DNA of 64,000 nucleotides from Lysobacteraceae bacterium NML95-0200 (GTDB taxonomy: Bacteria > Pseudomonadota > Gammaproteobacteria > Xanthomonadales > Xanthomonadaceae): the NCBI GenBank assembly GCA_002798255.1, contig NWQQ01000010.1, positions 62,001 to 126,000 on the forward strand, read 5' to 3'. Below are positions 28,068 to 36,597 of this stretch, in pieces. The notes below the pieces were generated by a model. The model had not been told where the DNA came from and made no database searches. It saw only the letters and a list, made by a program, of their open reading frames with translations. The position numbers and the translations under genes are program-made. Positions within the stretch are counted from its first letter, which is position 1. The number at the start of each line of letters is the position of its first letter.

Positions 28068-30436
28068 GGCGTGGTTTCCGTGGAGGGGGCGGATGAGTCG
28101 TGGGTGAGCGAGGCAGGCGGCACCAGATACAGGTCATCGCGGTGATAGCCGAGGATAGCACGGCGTAGCGCGCCCTTTGTATCCTGACCGGCTGAGCCCA
28201 GCCCCTTGAATTCGATTTCCAGCATGATGGCGTTGTTGAGCTCACCTTCGCGGTTGCGGATGTATTGGCGGCCGACCAGGCGCATGGCGACGCAGCAGCT
28301 ATCCCATTGCACACCGGCAATGGACTCCAGTGTTTTCTTCTCTTTGACCGAATAGTAGTAACGGCCAACCAGGCTCCAGGCTGGCGAGACTGGATAGACG
28401 AAAGAAAAATCCGCCTGTTCCAGCACATCGCGGCGATAGCGATAGGACAGATTGACAATGCCATCGTCCTTGAACAGATAACGGCCACGTACGGCCAGCA
28501 AATCCTTGCGGCGGGCGTTTGGATCCCATTGGTAGGAGGCGCCAATCAGCCAGCGGTCGCTGGGCGCCCAGTTGGCATCGGCAATCCAGGCCGAGCGTCC
28601 GGCCAGGATGGCCGGATTGCCATTGAGGCCGCCGACCCGGACATCATCGAAATAACGGATTTGTCCCAGGCTGGCATTGAATCGCTCAAAACCGTCGGAT
28701 TCGCGCAGGATACGGGTGGTGACGGCTGTGGTCAGCTGATTGGCATCGCTTTGCCTGTCCGGGCCGGTATAGCGGTTGTCGCGGAACATCTGCCCCCAGC
28801 TGAAGGTCAGGTGGCGGGTATCGAACACCGGTAGCCTGTCCTGGTCGCGATAGGGTACGCGCAGGTAGTACAGACGTGGCTCCAGGGTTTGCAGCCAGCG
28901 TTGTTTTTTGTTGCTGAACTCACGGTCAAAAAACAGCCCGGCATCGATCGAGAAAATCGGCAGGCTGCGGCTGGGGCGAGTATCCGGGTTGCCAGGGCGG
29001 ATGGTTTCGGCCAGCGCCTTGTCGAGCTGATATCGGGTATGGCGCCAGGCAAACTTGGGCTCGATGAACCAGCTGGCGCCGGCAAATGGCAGGCTGACCC
29101 AGGGCTTGAGGTCGAAGCGGCTGCCACCGGGAACTGCGTAGCTGGGGCCGTAAGGGGTGTAGTCCGCATCCAGCTGCTGCCAGCTTTGGTGGCTGAAGCG
29201 AACCGCTTCTGTCTCAACCCCGGCACGCAGCCAGTGATTGACAGGCTTTTCCCAGTTGAACCAGACGCGTGGCATGCGCTCATAAGGCAGATGCCTGCGG
29301 GAGAGCGTGTAGTCAGCCAGCTGGTGATAATCGGCACTGATGCCGGCATCCCAGAATTGACCGCGGCCATACAGGCCGATTTCGCTGCGCGCCTGATAAT
29401 AGGACATGCCCAGCGAGGTGTTGTTGAAGTCTTCCAAAAAGCGCGGGTCGCTGATCATTGAAACCCTTGAGCCAAATCGCCAGTTGCGGCTCAGATTCTG
29501 GAATGCGTTCACCTCCAGCGAGCCGCGCCAGCGATCACGCAGCTTGTCGTGCGGCATCCACATCGCGCGGACGGTGCCGGCGCCAGAGGCGTTGAGGTAG
29601 CGGAATTCATTGCTGACCGAAAGCCCGCGCTTGCTCATCCAGCGCGGTGCAACGGTCAGGTCGTAATTGGGGGCGAGATTGAAGTAAATCGGCTGGCGAT
29701 AGTCAAAGCCATTGCGATTGGAATTGGAGAGCGCCGGGTTCAAAAGGCCGGTACGGCGGCGTTCGTCAACCGGGAATTTGAACCATGGAACATACAGCAC
29801 CGGGACATTGCCGATGCGCAAGGTGGCATGCCGGGCAGTGGCAAAGCCTTCTTCGCTGTCCACCTTGATTTGCTCGGAAACCAGTTGCCATTGCTGCGCG
29901 GATGGCGGGCAGGTGGTATAGCTGGCCTTATGCAGGATGCCGTTTTCGCCGCTGATTTCAATGCGCTCGGCACCGCCATTACCGCGCCGCTCGGTGAGCT
30001 GATATTTCAGGTTTTCGATGCTGTGCGTGTCGGCATTCTGGTCGCCCTGGGCACGCTCGGCGAGGATGCGCATGCTGTTGTCCTGGAAGCGCACATTGCC
30101 TTCGGCGGTGTAGGTTTCCTTTTCACTGTCAAATACCAGCTCGTCAGTGCCGAGGAACTGGTCGCCCCGGCGCAGTGCCACATTACCGCGAAAGATGGGC
30201 ACTTCCACGGTGCCTTGTTGCTCATCGCCTTCAAGCTCGGTGGGCTGCTGCTTGCGCTCTTCCGGCTTGAGATTGATGCCGGTGGCAGGCGCATCATCAA
30301 ATGAGGGCACGGCATCCCCCGCCGGGCACAGACTGTAGTCCGGCGGGATTTCACGCTCATGCAGTTGCTGCGCATGCAGAGGCAACACCATTGCAATGGC
30401 AAAGGGCAGGGGAAGCAAGCGGAGTGTTGGGCGCAC
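28064..30436 (-). CDS. lptD: LPS-assembly protein LptD
   Basis: 790 aa. Outer-membrane beta barrel that inserts LPS into the outer leaflet with LptE. Signal peptide (LPFAIAMVLPLHAQ), an N-terminal LptA-like periplasmic domain (about 90-220) and a barrel of about 550 residues. Four cysteines expected for the two essential disulfides are visible: SLCPAGD, YTTCPPS and the adjacent pair in WDSCCVAM. First gene of the surA-pdxA-rsmA-apaG-apaH run. Confidence 0.95.
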   Translation of the reverse strand: MRPTLRLLPLPFAIAMVLPLHAQQLHEREIPPDYSLCPAGDAVPSFDDAPATGINLKPEERKQQPTELEGDEQQGTVEVPIFRGNVALRRGDQFLGTDELVFDSEKETYTAEGNVRFQDNSMRILAERAQGDQNADTHSIENLKYQLTERRGNGGAERIEISGENGILHKASYTTCPPSAQQWQLVSEQIKVDSEEGFATARHATLRIGNVPVLYVPWFKFPVDERRRTGLLNPALSNSNRNGFDYRQPIYFNLAPNYDLTVAPRWMSKRGLSVSNEFRYLNASGAGTVRAMWMPHDKLRDRWRGSLEVNAFQNLSRNWRFGSRVSMISDPRFLEDFNNTSLGMSYYQARSEIGLYGRGQFWDAGISADYHQLADYTLSRRHLPYERMPRVWFNWEKPVNHWLRAGVETEAVRFSHQSWQQLDADYTPYGPSYAVPGGSRFDLKPWVSLPFAGASWFIEPKFAWRHTRYQLDKALAETIRPGNPDTRPSRSLPIFSIDAGLFFDREFSNKKQRWLQTLEPRLYYLRVPYRDQDRLPVFDTRHLTFSWGQMFRDNRYTGPDRQSDANQLTTAVTTRILRESDGFERFNASLGQIRYFDDVRVGGLNGNPAILAGRSAWIADANWAPSDRWLIGASYQWDPNARRKDLLAVRGRYLFKDDGIVNLSYRYRRDVLEQADFSFVYPVSPAWSLVGRYYYSVKEKKTLESIAGVQWDSCCVAMRLVGRQYIRNREGELNNAIMLEIEFKGLGSAGQDTKGALRRAILGYHRDDLYLVPPASLTHDSSAPSTETTP

Positions 30437-30779
30437 TTGTATGAACCATACAGCCTGAAAAACAGTGGCTAGCTTGCCGCATCATCGCCATGGCGGCAAT
30501 GCGGGGTGATCAAGCGTTAAGGAAATCATGGATTTTGGGAATCTGAAGATAGTGTGCATGTTGCCAGTATGCGCATGGGCAGCGGGCTGGACGCAGGTGT
30601 GTTTTTCACTTTGCGAACTTTCACATACAGGTCTATCCTAGGCTTGATGCGATTTTGTCCGGTTATCGCCGCAGTTTCGCGGGGGTGCCATGGGCAATAC
30701 ATCGGATGGGGCTGGCGCAAGCGGCTCCTGCTAGCGGCTTTATTTACATATACGCTCAATAATGTCTGGGGAGATACAC
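30437..30779. other. 343-bp divergent intergenic region, lptD and Roadblock cluster
   Basis: No convincing gene. A 7-bp inverted repeat (TTGCCGC/GCGGCAA, 30474-30480 and 30493-30499) lies on the lptD side. A weak sigma-70-like pair TTGCGA-17 bp-TATCCT (30611-30639) points toward the Roadblock cluster. A 78-codon open frame at 30554-30790 has no family look and no strong start signal. The 3' end contains GGGGAG (30768-30773) as ribosome-binding site for the next gene. Confidence 0.5.
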
Positions 30780-31142
30780 ATGCGTACTGACATGTTTCAA
30801 CGGTTGCTGGAAGACCTGACCGGCTCTTCTGCCGATATCGAGGCTTCTGCATTGACATCGACCGATGGGCTGATGATTGCCTCGTCGCTGCCGCATGATA
30901 TGGACGAAGACCGCGTGGGTGCGATGTCGGCAGCACTGCTGTCGCTGGGCGAGCGCGCTGCCCAGGAGCTCGCCCGCGGCTCTCTGGAGCGGGTCTTGAT
31001 CCAGGGCGACAAGGGCTACGTCATCATGAGTGCGGCAGGCAATGAAGCCGTGCTGATTGTGCTGGCGCGTCAAAATGCCAAGCTCGGCCTGCTGTTCCTG
31101 GATATCAAGCGTGCAGCCGAAGCGCTTGCCAAATTGATTTGA
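30780..31142 (+). CDS. Roadblock/LC7-domain protein (MglB-like)
   Basis: 120 aa, a single Roadblock/LC7 domain: helix, then strand ASALTSTDGLMIASSL, a long helix (MSAALLSLGERAAQEL), strands LERVLIQGDKGYVIMSA and EAVLIVLARQNAKLGLLFLD, and a last helix. Bacterial Roadblock proteins usually act as regulators of Ras-like GTPases (MglB with MglA). No GTPase gene is present nearby, which is odd. ATG at 30780 is chosen for the GGGGAG site just upstream. First gene of a five-gene plus-strand cluster, overlapping nothing and followed 17 bases later by the PAS gene. Confidence 0.88.
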   Translation: MRTDMFQRLLEDLTGSSADIEASALTSTDGLMIASSLPHDMDEDRVGAMSAALLSLGERAAQELARGSLERVLIQGDKGYVIMSAAGNEAVLIVLARQNAKLGLLFLDIKRAAEALAKLI

Positions 31143-31159
31143 TTGGGAGTGTTTTCATC

Positions 31160-31657
31160 ATGGCACTTTCCGACATGACCCAGCCGGCAGTACCGGCACA
31201 AGCGCATACGTGGATCTATGCCGATGGCAGCTCCCGTACCATTTATGTCACTGATAACGAGCTGCCTTTCCCGGAAGGACGCTTGATTGTTTCAAGAACC
31301 GACCTCAATGGCATCCTGACCCATGCCAATGATGCTTTTGTGGAAATTTCCGGCTACGCGCGCAGCGAGCTGATCGGTCAGCCGCATAGCATCTTGCGCC
31401 ATCCGGACATGCCGCGCGCGGCCTTCAAGGATTTGTGGGACACCTTGAATGCAGGCAAAAAATGGCATGGCTATGTCAAAAATCTTTGCAAGGATGGCAG
31501 TTATTACTGGGTGTATGCCACGGCCGTGCCCAATATCCGCGATGGCAAGGTGGTTGGCTTTGCTTCGGTACGCCGTGCACCCTCGCGGCGCAAGATTGAA
31601 GAAATGACTGCGCTCTACCAGCAGATGCGCATGGTAGAACAAGGAGGTGCGGCATGA
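31160..31657 (+). CDS. Stand-alone Aer-type PAS domain protein
   Basis: 165 aa soluble protein, one PAS domain (about residues 40-150). The pattern RHPDMPRAAF (Arg80, His81, Asp83), GKKWHGYVKN and KDGSYYWVYATAVP matches the FAD-binding PAS of the aerotaxis receptor Aer, in which the RHPD residues matter for flavin binding. Unlike Aer it lacks membrane segment, HAMP and methyl-accepting signalling domains. It ends in a short helix (KIEEMTALYQQMRMVEQ) that could dimerise or bind a partner. Its stop overlaps the next gene (ATGA). Flavin or redox sensing is inferred. Confidence 0.85.
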   Translation: MALSDMTQPAVPAQAHTWIYADGSSRTIYVTDNELPFPEGRLIVSRTDLNGILTHANDAFVEISGYARSELIGQPHSILRHPDMPRAAFKDLWDTLNAGKKWHGYVKNLCKDGSYYWVYATAVPNIRDGKVVGFASVRRAPSRRKIEEMTALYQQMRMVEQGGAA

Positions 31658-32406
31658 TGCTCAATATGCTGATTGCGCCGGATTTTGCGCCTGAGCGTTT
31701 TGCCGGATGGCATATGCTCAATACGCTGTTGCAAAAAAAGACCGGCATGCAGATTCATTTGCTGACCCCGGCTTCGGCGGCGGAGCAAGCCGAATGGATT
31801 GCTTCGGGCAAGGTGGGCGCGATTTATGCCAATCCCTTTGATGCGGCGACCATGTTGCGCGAGCAAGGCTATCGGGCTATCGCCCGCCCGGTAGGCAAGC
31901 CCGATGAAATGGTGATTGCCACTTCTGCCAGCTCGCCCTGCAACAAAATCCAGGATCTCAAGCCCGGTTGCCGTATCGCGCTTACCGACAACAAGGATGT
32001 CAAGCTGATTGGCCTGCGCCTGCTGGAAGCGGCGGATTTGACCGAAGCCGATATCAACTGGGTGCCGGTGGACACCTATCAGGCCTCGGCGCGCCTGGCC
32101 ATCAAGGGGGAAGTGGATGCTTCTTTCTTCTTGGCAGAGGCTTATCACTCGTTATCGCGCCTGAGCCAATCCCAGCTCAAGCCGCTGATTGAAAGCAGGC
32201 TGACCGATATCACCCATGTGATTTTGCTTGGCAAGCAAGTTGACGAGGAGGCCGGCGAGAAAATTTTGCAGGCCTTGCTGTCGCTCTCAGGCTCAACGGA
32301 TGGGCAGCCGGTGCTGGATGATCTGGGTATCAAGGGCGGATTTGAGGCCATGGACAGGGAAGATGCCGAATTCATGATTGACCTCATGGATACGCTTCTG
32401 GACTGA
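31654..32406 (+). CDS. PhnD-like substrate-binding-domain protein without signal peptide
   Basis: 250 aa. It resembles the PhnD/phosphonate-type periplasmic binding fold: LLTPASAAEQAEWIASGKVGAIYANPFDAATMLRE, here quoted in parts as KVGAIYANPFDA, then CNKIQDLKPGCRIALTD and GEVDASFFLAEAYHSL. There is no N-terminal signal or lipobox, and the gene is translationally coupled to a cytoplasmic PAS protein, so it probably acts in the cytoplasm as a ligand sensor, not in uptake. The last 50 residues are an acidic extension (MDREDAEFMIDLMDTLLD). No ABC permease or ATPase is adjacent. Confidence 0.78.
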   Translation: MMLNMLIAPDFAPERFAGWHMLNTLLQKKTGMQIHLLTPASAAEQAEWIASGKVGAIYANPFDAATMLREQGYRAIARPVGKPDEMVIATSASSPCNKIQDLKPGCRIALTDNKDVKLIGLRLLEAADLTEADINWVPVDTYQASARLAIKGEVDASFFLAEAYHSLSRLSQSQLKPLIESRLTDITHVILLGKQVDEEAGEKILQALLSLSGSTDGQPVLDDLGIKGGFEAMDREDAEFMIDLMDTLLD

Positions 32407-32446
32407 GCCTGCAAGTCCCTGGCCAATCTGACCTGAATCCAGAGCC

Positions 32447-33055
32447 ATGACGCTTATACCGCCTGCCGCAGGAAACCTTGAGGGGCAGGCTGTGCGTATC
32501 GCCTTCCAGCGCGCTGGTCGCAGGGTATTGGCCGCGCCTGAGGTTCACGCGCATCATCAGGCGCGTATTGCTGCCGCCATGCCAATGCCGGGCAGTGAGG
32601 CGCTGCAAGCGGCAGTGGTGGACATGCTGCATGCCTGCCCGCCGGAGCCTGAGCTGTTTGCGGAGCTGATGGCATCGCCTGATATGACCCAGCGATTGCC
32701 CGCCCATGTGCATGCAGCACTTTGCGTCGTGGCGCAGTCAGGAACATGCCTGCCACGCGTTACCCGCTGGGCAACGCGCTGGTGCATCCTGGCGACGCCA
32801 TCGCTGGATGTGCCGCGCCGTGCACTGTTGTGCGGGACAGATGATTCCCGCACATTGGCCGCAGCGGCATTGCACGCCATACTTGCGGGCGATAGGCAGG
32901 CAGAAAACGAGTTTCTGGAACACTGTCAGGCCACATTTGATACCTTGGCCTTCATGTTGGTGCGTCGTGACCTGCTCAAGCGCAAAAAGCCACTGGATAC
33001 ACGCTGGGATGTGGTTGCAGCTGCGCTTGAAAACATCAGAAGCCCAAATACTTGA
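32447..33055 (+). CDS. Unknown, mainly helical protein in the Roadblock cluster
   Basis: 202 aa; I do not recognise the family. It is alanine-rich and predicted mostly alpha-helical, with four cysteines (MLHACPPEPE, LCVVAQSGTCLP, WCILATP, LLCGTDD among them) and a basic stretch (RRDLLKRKKPLDTRW) near the C-terminus. No signal peptide or membrane segment. ATG at 32447, 40 bases after the PhnD-like gene; no strong Shine-Dalgarno. Same strand and spacing as its neighbours, so probably part of the same operon. Confidence 0.65.
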   Translation: MTLIPPAAGNLEGQAVRIAFQRAGRRVLAAPEVHAHHQARIAAAMPMPGSEALQAAVVDMLHACPPEPELFAELMASPDMTQRLPAHVHAALCVVAQSGTCLPRVTRWATRWCILATPSLDVPRRALLCGTDDSRTLAAAALHAILAGDRQAENEFLEHCQATFDTLAFMLVRRDLLKRKKPLDTRWDVVAAALENIRSPNT

Positions 33056-33096
33056 AGCCCTGTGGACTTTGGAAACGATTGCAAGCGAGAAGCGCC

Positions 33097-33726
33097 ATGC
33101 CTGACAAGACGGTCGAGCCTTATTTGATGCTGACCCCGATAGGTACCTTGCGCGCCTATGCCCAGGCCGAGCCTGATGAAGTCAGTACGGCACTGCAAAC
33201 GCTGATGGCTGCATCAGAAGCGCCATCGCGCAGTGCCTGGCTTGCGCGCAGCGGCATGGATTTGACGTTTTTGACCATGGCGCTGGCAGAGGGCTGGGTG
33301 CATGAAATCACACAGCCACTGCGCGCGCCTGATGCCAACCTGGACAATTATCTGCCGCATGCCATTGCCGGCCTTTCTGGCAGCCGCACGGCAGCACTGG
33401 CATCCAGTGACGGCTTTTGTCTTGCCCGGGTAGGGTATTCGCAAACCGAAGCCGAAGCGCTTTGTGCGGCCGCGGCAGAATTTGCCGATTTTATACAGCG
33501 CCAGCGTCAGCGCGGTTGGAGCGGCAGTGCGCGTGCGGTGTCATTTCATAACGACATCGACATGCTGTTGCCGACCACAACCCTGCTCATGTTTTGGGTG
33601 GATGGTGCCGGCTACTGGCTGATTATTGGTGATGAACCCCTCATCAACAATATTGCCTTTGTGCAACTGGTTTGGGGGTTGCGGGCGGCCAATGCCCGAT
33701 TTTCAGCGGTGTCGATGGACGCTTGA
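33097..33726 (+). CDS. Unknown protein, possible helix-turn-helix plus Roadblock-like fold
   Basis: 209 aa. Residues about 1-85 look helical with a winged-helix-like run (SAWLARSGMDLTFLTMALA then EGWVHEI). The C-terminal half has the strand-helix-strand order of a Roadblock domain: AALASSDGFCLARVG, a long helix, RAVSFHNDIDML, LLMFWVDGAGYWLIIG and a terminal helix. The SSDGFCL element parallels STDGLMI in the first gene. This similarity is my reading and needs a profile search. Start taken at ATG 33097; a TTG at 33052 overlapping the previous stop is possible. Confidence 0.62.
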   Translation: MPDKTVEPYLMLTPIGTLRAYAQAEPDEVSTALQTLMAASEAPSRSAWLARSGMDLTFLTMALAEGWVHEITQPLRAPDANLDNYLPHAIAGLSGSRTAALASSDGFCLARVGYSQTEAEALCAAAAEFADFIQRQRQRGWSGSARAVSFHNDIDMLLPTTTLLMFWVDGAGYWLIIGDEPLINNIAFVQLVWGLRAANARFSAVSMDA

Positions 33727-33731
33727 AGTGG

Positions 33732-34175
33732 TTACCAACTGACGGCAAACATCAGCTTGGCCAGCACGATGATGCCGAGCATATGGCTGAATACGCTGAT
33801 ATGGATGTGTTTTGATAGGCGCGACACCAGTTTGCCCTGACGGCGCAGCCGCATGGCGGTGATGAAATGTCCGAATACACTCAAAGCCAGTGCGATTTTC
33901 AGCGCCAGTAGTAGCCCAAAACTGTTGCCAAACGGGTCGGCCAGTGCTGCACGGTAACGCCAGGCCATGCCGATGCCGCTGCCATAGAGCAGCAGCAGTG
34001 TCCAGGGCATCAATTGCACAGCCCGGTTGCCGATGGCTTTTTCAATCGGGCGGATGATGCTGTCCGGCAAATGCTTGCGCATGCTGCCAAGAAACAATAC
34101 CTCGAAAAACACCACGCCGACAAAAACAAACGCGGCCAAAAGGTGCAGCAAATGCATCAACAGATAGTGGTTCAT
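33732..34175 (-). CDS. CopD-like integral membrane protein
   Basis: 147 aa with four hydrophobic segments (about 5-28, 50-72, 80-103, 120-145). Pattern MHLLHLLAAFVFVGVVFFE with its membrane histidines and SHMLGIIVLAKL recalls CopD/DUF-type membrane proteins linked to copper or haem, but the match is loose. ATG at 34175 is preferred over the upstream in-frame start at 34223. It follows fadD on the minus strand (72-base gap), convergent with the Roadblock cluster (5 bases). Confidence 0.7.
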   Translation of the reverse strand: MNHYLLMHLLHLLAAFVFVGVVFFEVLFLGSMRKHLPDSIIRPIEKAIGNRAVQLMPWTLLLLYGSGIGMAWRYRAALADPFGNSFGLLLALKIALALSVFGHFITAMRLRRQGKLVSRLSKHIHISVFSHMLGIIVLAKLMFAVSW

Positions 34176-34247
34176 GGTGGCTTTTACGGCGCTGGGGCGT
34201 TCATCATGAAAAATGGCAGACATTTCTGTCTGCCATTTGCGTTGAAA

Positions 34248-35948
34248 TCAGCCCTGGATTTTGGCCAGTTCCCGCTCGCGCAGTTCGCGTCGCAGAATCT
34301 TGCCGACATTGGTTTTTGGCAGTTCATCAAGAAACTCGATATGGTGCGGGCGCTTGTAGCCGGTCAGGTTTTCCTTGGCATAGCGTTTGACATCAATCAA
34401 TGTCAGCGCCGGGTCCTTTTTGACGATGAAGACCTTGACCGCTTCGCCGGAGCGTTCATCCGGGATGCCAATGGCAGCAATTTCGGCAATGCCGGGCATG
34501 GCGGAAAGTACATCTTCGATTTCATTGGGATAGACATTGAAGCCGGAGACCAGAATCATGTCTTTCTTGCGATCGACGATATACACATAGCCGCTGGGCT
34601 CGATGCGTGCCATATCGCCGGTATGCAGCCAGCCCTCATCATCCATGACCTTGGCGGTTTCATCCTCGCGTTGCCAGTAACCGCGCATCACTTGCGGGCC
34701 TTTGACGCACAGCTCGCCCACGGCCTGGCCATCCATCGGCAGGATATTGCCGTCTTCATCTTTGATGCAGACCAGGGTGGAAGAAATCGGCAGGCCAATG
34801 GCGCCGTTGTAATCGGCCAGGTCCAGCGGATTGATGCAGACCGCCGGTGAGGTTTCGGTGAGTCCATAGGCTTCAGCCAGCGTGCAGCCGGTGGTTTTTT
34901 TCCAGCGTTCGGCGACACTACGCTGTACGGCCATGCCGCCACCGAGCGAGAGCTTGAGTGCGGAAAAATCCACCTGTTCGAATCCTGGTGTATTGAGCAG
35001 GCCGTTGAACAGGGTATTGACCCCGGTGATGGCGGTGAATTTGTGCTTTTTGAGCTCTTTGACAAAGCCCGGCATATCGCGCGGATTGGTGATGAGGATG
35101 TTCTTCGCCCCCAGCTCCACAAAGGTCAGCGCGTTCGCGGTCAGCGCAAAGATGTGATACAGCGGCAGTGCGGTGATGATGATTTCTTCGCCATCTTTGG
35201 CGTTTTCGCCAATCCATGCGCGCGCCTGCAGCATATTGGCGACCAGATTGCGGTGGGTCAGCATTGCGCCCTTGGCAACCCCGGTGGTGCCGCCGGTGTA
35301 TTGCAAAAAGGCAAGATCCTGCCCGCTAATGTCCAGCTGGGGCAATGCACCGCTTGCCGCGCCTTTGTCCAGCGCATCGCGGAAGCGTACTGCCCCGGCG
35401 ATGTGATAGGCGGGCACCATTTTCTTGATGTGCTTGACCACAAAATTGACCAGCCAGCCTTTGAGGCCGCCCAGCATGTCACCAAGCCCGGTCGTGACCA
35501 CATGCTTGACCTCGGTATTGGCGATGATGTCAGCTAGGGTGTGACCGAAGTTATCGACGATGACCACGGCCGAGGTGCCGGAGTCGCGCAGCTGATGTTG
35601 CAGCTCGCGCGCGGTGTAGAGCGGATTGACATTCACGACAGTCAGGCCGGCGCGCAAAATGCCGAAGGTGGCAATGGGCTGCTGCAGGCAGTTGGGCATC
35701 ATCACCGCCACGCGCTCGCCTTTTTTCAGCCCCAGCACATTGGTCAGATAAGCGGCAAATTGCAGGCTCAGCCGGTCGAACTCGTCATAGCTGATTTCCT
35801 TGCCCATATTGTAGAAAGCGGGCTTGTGCCGGAAGCGGTCAATGGCTTTGCCGACCACGGCATTGATGGAGGCATAGGCATCCGGGTCAATTTCGTGCGG
35901 GATGCCTGCGGGATAATGGGCCAACCAGGGACGCGCTGCATGGTTCAT
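34248..35948 (-). CDS. fadD: Long-chain fatty acid-CoA ligase FadD
   Basis: 566 aa, the FadD length. Activates long-chain fatty acids to acyl-CoA, coupling import to beta-oxidation. AMP-binding motifs: YTGGTTGVAKGAMLTHRN (ATP/AMP signature), EAYGLTETSP, GWLHTGDMARI and the FACS-type VSGFNVYPNEIEDV; the C-terminal lysine is in LPKTNVGKILRRELR. ATG at 35948; the in-frame extension to 36002 lacks conservation features. No signal peptide; membrane-associated. Confidence 0.94.
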   Translation of the reverse strand: MNHAARPWLAHYPAGIPHEIDPDAYASINAVVGKAIDRFRHKPAFYNMGKEISYDEFDRLSLQFAAYLTNVLGLKKGERVAVMMPNCLQQPIATFGILRAGLTVVNVNPLYTARELQHQLRDSGTSAVVIVDNFGHTLADIIANTEVKHVVTTGLGDMLGGLKGWLVNFVVKHIKKMVPAYHIAGAVRFRDALDKGAASGALPQLDISGQDLAFLQYTGGTTGVAKGAMLTHRNLVANMLQARAWIGENAKDGEEIIITALPLYHIFALTANALTFVELGAKNILITNPRDMPGFVKELKKHKFTAITGVNTLFNGLLNTPGFEQVDFSALKLSLGGGMAVQRSVAERWKKTTGCTLAEAYGLTETSPAVCINPLDLADYNGAIGLPISSTLVCIKDEDGNILPMDGQAVGELCVKGPQVMRGYWQREDETAKVMDDEGWLHTGDMARIEPSGYVYIVDRKKDMILVSGFNVYPNEIEDVLSAMPGIAEIAAIGIPDERSGEAVKVFIVKKDPALTLIDVKRYAKENLTGYKRPHHIEFLDELPKTNVGKILRRELRERELAKIQG

Positions 35949-36053
35949 TCGATTTTCCTGCACAAAATTTGTTGAATGCCGGATTTCATCATGCAAAGCC
36001 AAATATCAGCAAGCATTCTTGCTGCTGCGGTGCAACAGGAAGGCGCTTGAGAT

Positions 36054-36081
36054 ACAAAAAAACCCGGCATTGCCGGGTTTG
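36054..36081 (-). terminator. Rho-independent terminator of tRNA-Val(CAC)
   Basis: Minus strand: AAACCCGGCA/TGCCGGGTTT stem followed by a run of seven T residues, about 10 bases beyond the tRNA 3' end. Confidence 0.9.
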
Positions 36082-36089
36082 TGTCCCTT

Positions 36090-36164
36090 TGGTGGGCAGT
36101 GCAGGGATCGAACCTGCGACCCTTGCCGTGTGAAGGCAATGCTCTACCGCTGAGCTAACTGCCC
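36090..36164 (-). tRNA. tRNA-Val(CAC)
   Basis: Complement folds with acceptor GGGCAGT/ACTGCCC, D-arm TAGCTCAGCGGTAGAGC, anticodon stem TTGCC/GGCAA with loop TTCACAC (anticodon CAC, valine), T-arm GGTTCGATCCC, and an encoded CCA (36090-36092). D-arm identical to that of the other tRNA-Val in the window. Confidence 0.96.
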
Positions 36165-36234
36165 GAAGGAGGCAGCGCAGTATAAGCAGGCTGTCGGTAT
36201 TTGCCAAGTGTTTTTTGCAAGCGCAAGTTCGGGT

Positions 36235-36510
36235 TTAACCGAGCTTTTCGGCCAGTGCCTTGCGAACGCCAGCTTCCACCATGTCCTGCATGGCCGAGAA
36301 GGGAAAGCCAAGGTTGGCGCTGAGCTGCACTTGCTGTGGCATCAGGCGGATGCTGCCGGTTACACCGGGGCGTTCAAAGCGAAGCTCATCGCCCTGCCAT
36401 TGGCAGGCAAGGCCGTATTCCTGGGTCAGCTTGGCCGCGACCTGGTCAACGGCGCTGCGTGCCTTGTCCAGGTCAAGCGTGGTTGGGTGGACGATATGGA
36501 TATTGCTCAT
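36235..36510 (-). CDS. Polyhydroxyalkanoic acid system family protein
   Basis: 91 aa. Short protein of the family annotated as PHA-granule system protein. Core: VHPTTLDLDKARSAVDQVA, WQGDELRFERPGVTGSIRL and FPFSAMQDMVEAGVRKAL. Function in polyhydroxyalkanoate biology is only suggested by family name; phbB at 53316-54056 supports a PHB pathway in this organism. A much longer in-frame reading to 38121 antisense to the FHA gene and serC is rejected; ATG at 36510. Confidence 0.85.
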   Translation of the reverse strand: MSNIHIVHPTTLDLDKARSAVDQVAAKLTQEYGLACQWQGDELRFERPGVTGSIRLMPQQVQLSANLGFPFSAMQDMVEAGVRKALAEKLG

Positions 36511-36597
36511 GCTTTGCGGAGGCCAAGATGTACGGAAAGCGGCATTGTAGTGCCCGCCGGCAATCAATTTGGCACGCGGTATGCCAAAATCTCGCGC

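Noticed and set aside
30554-30790. 78-codon open frame upstream of the Roadblock gene
   Set aside because: No ribosome-binding site, no family resemblance, and it overlaps the start of the next gene out of frame.
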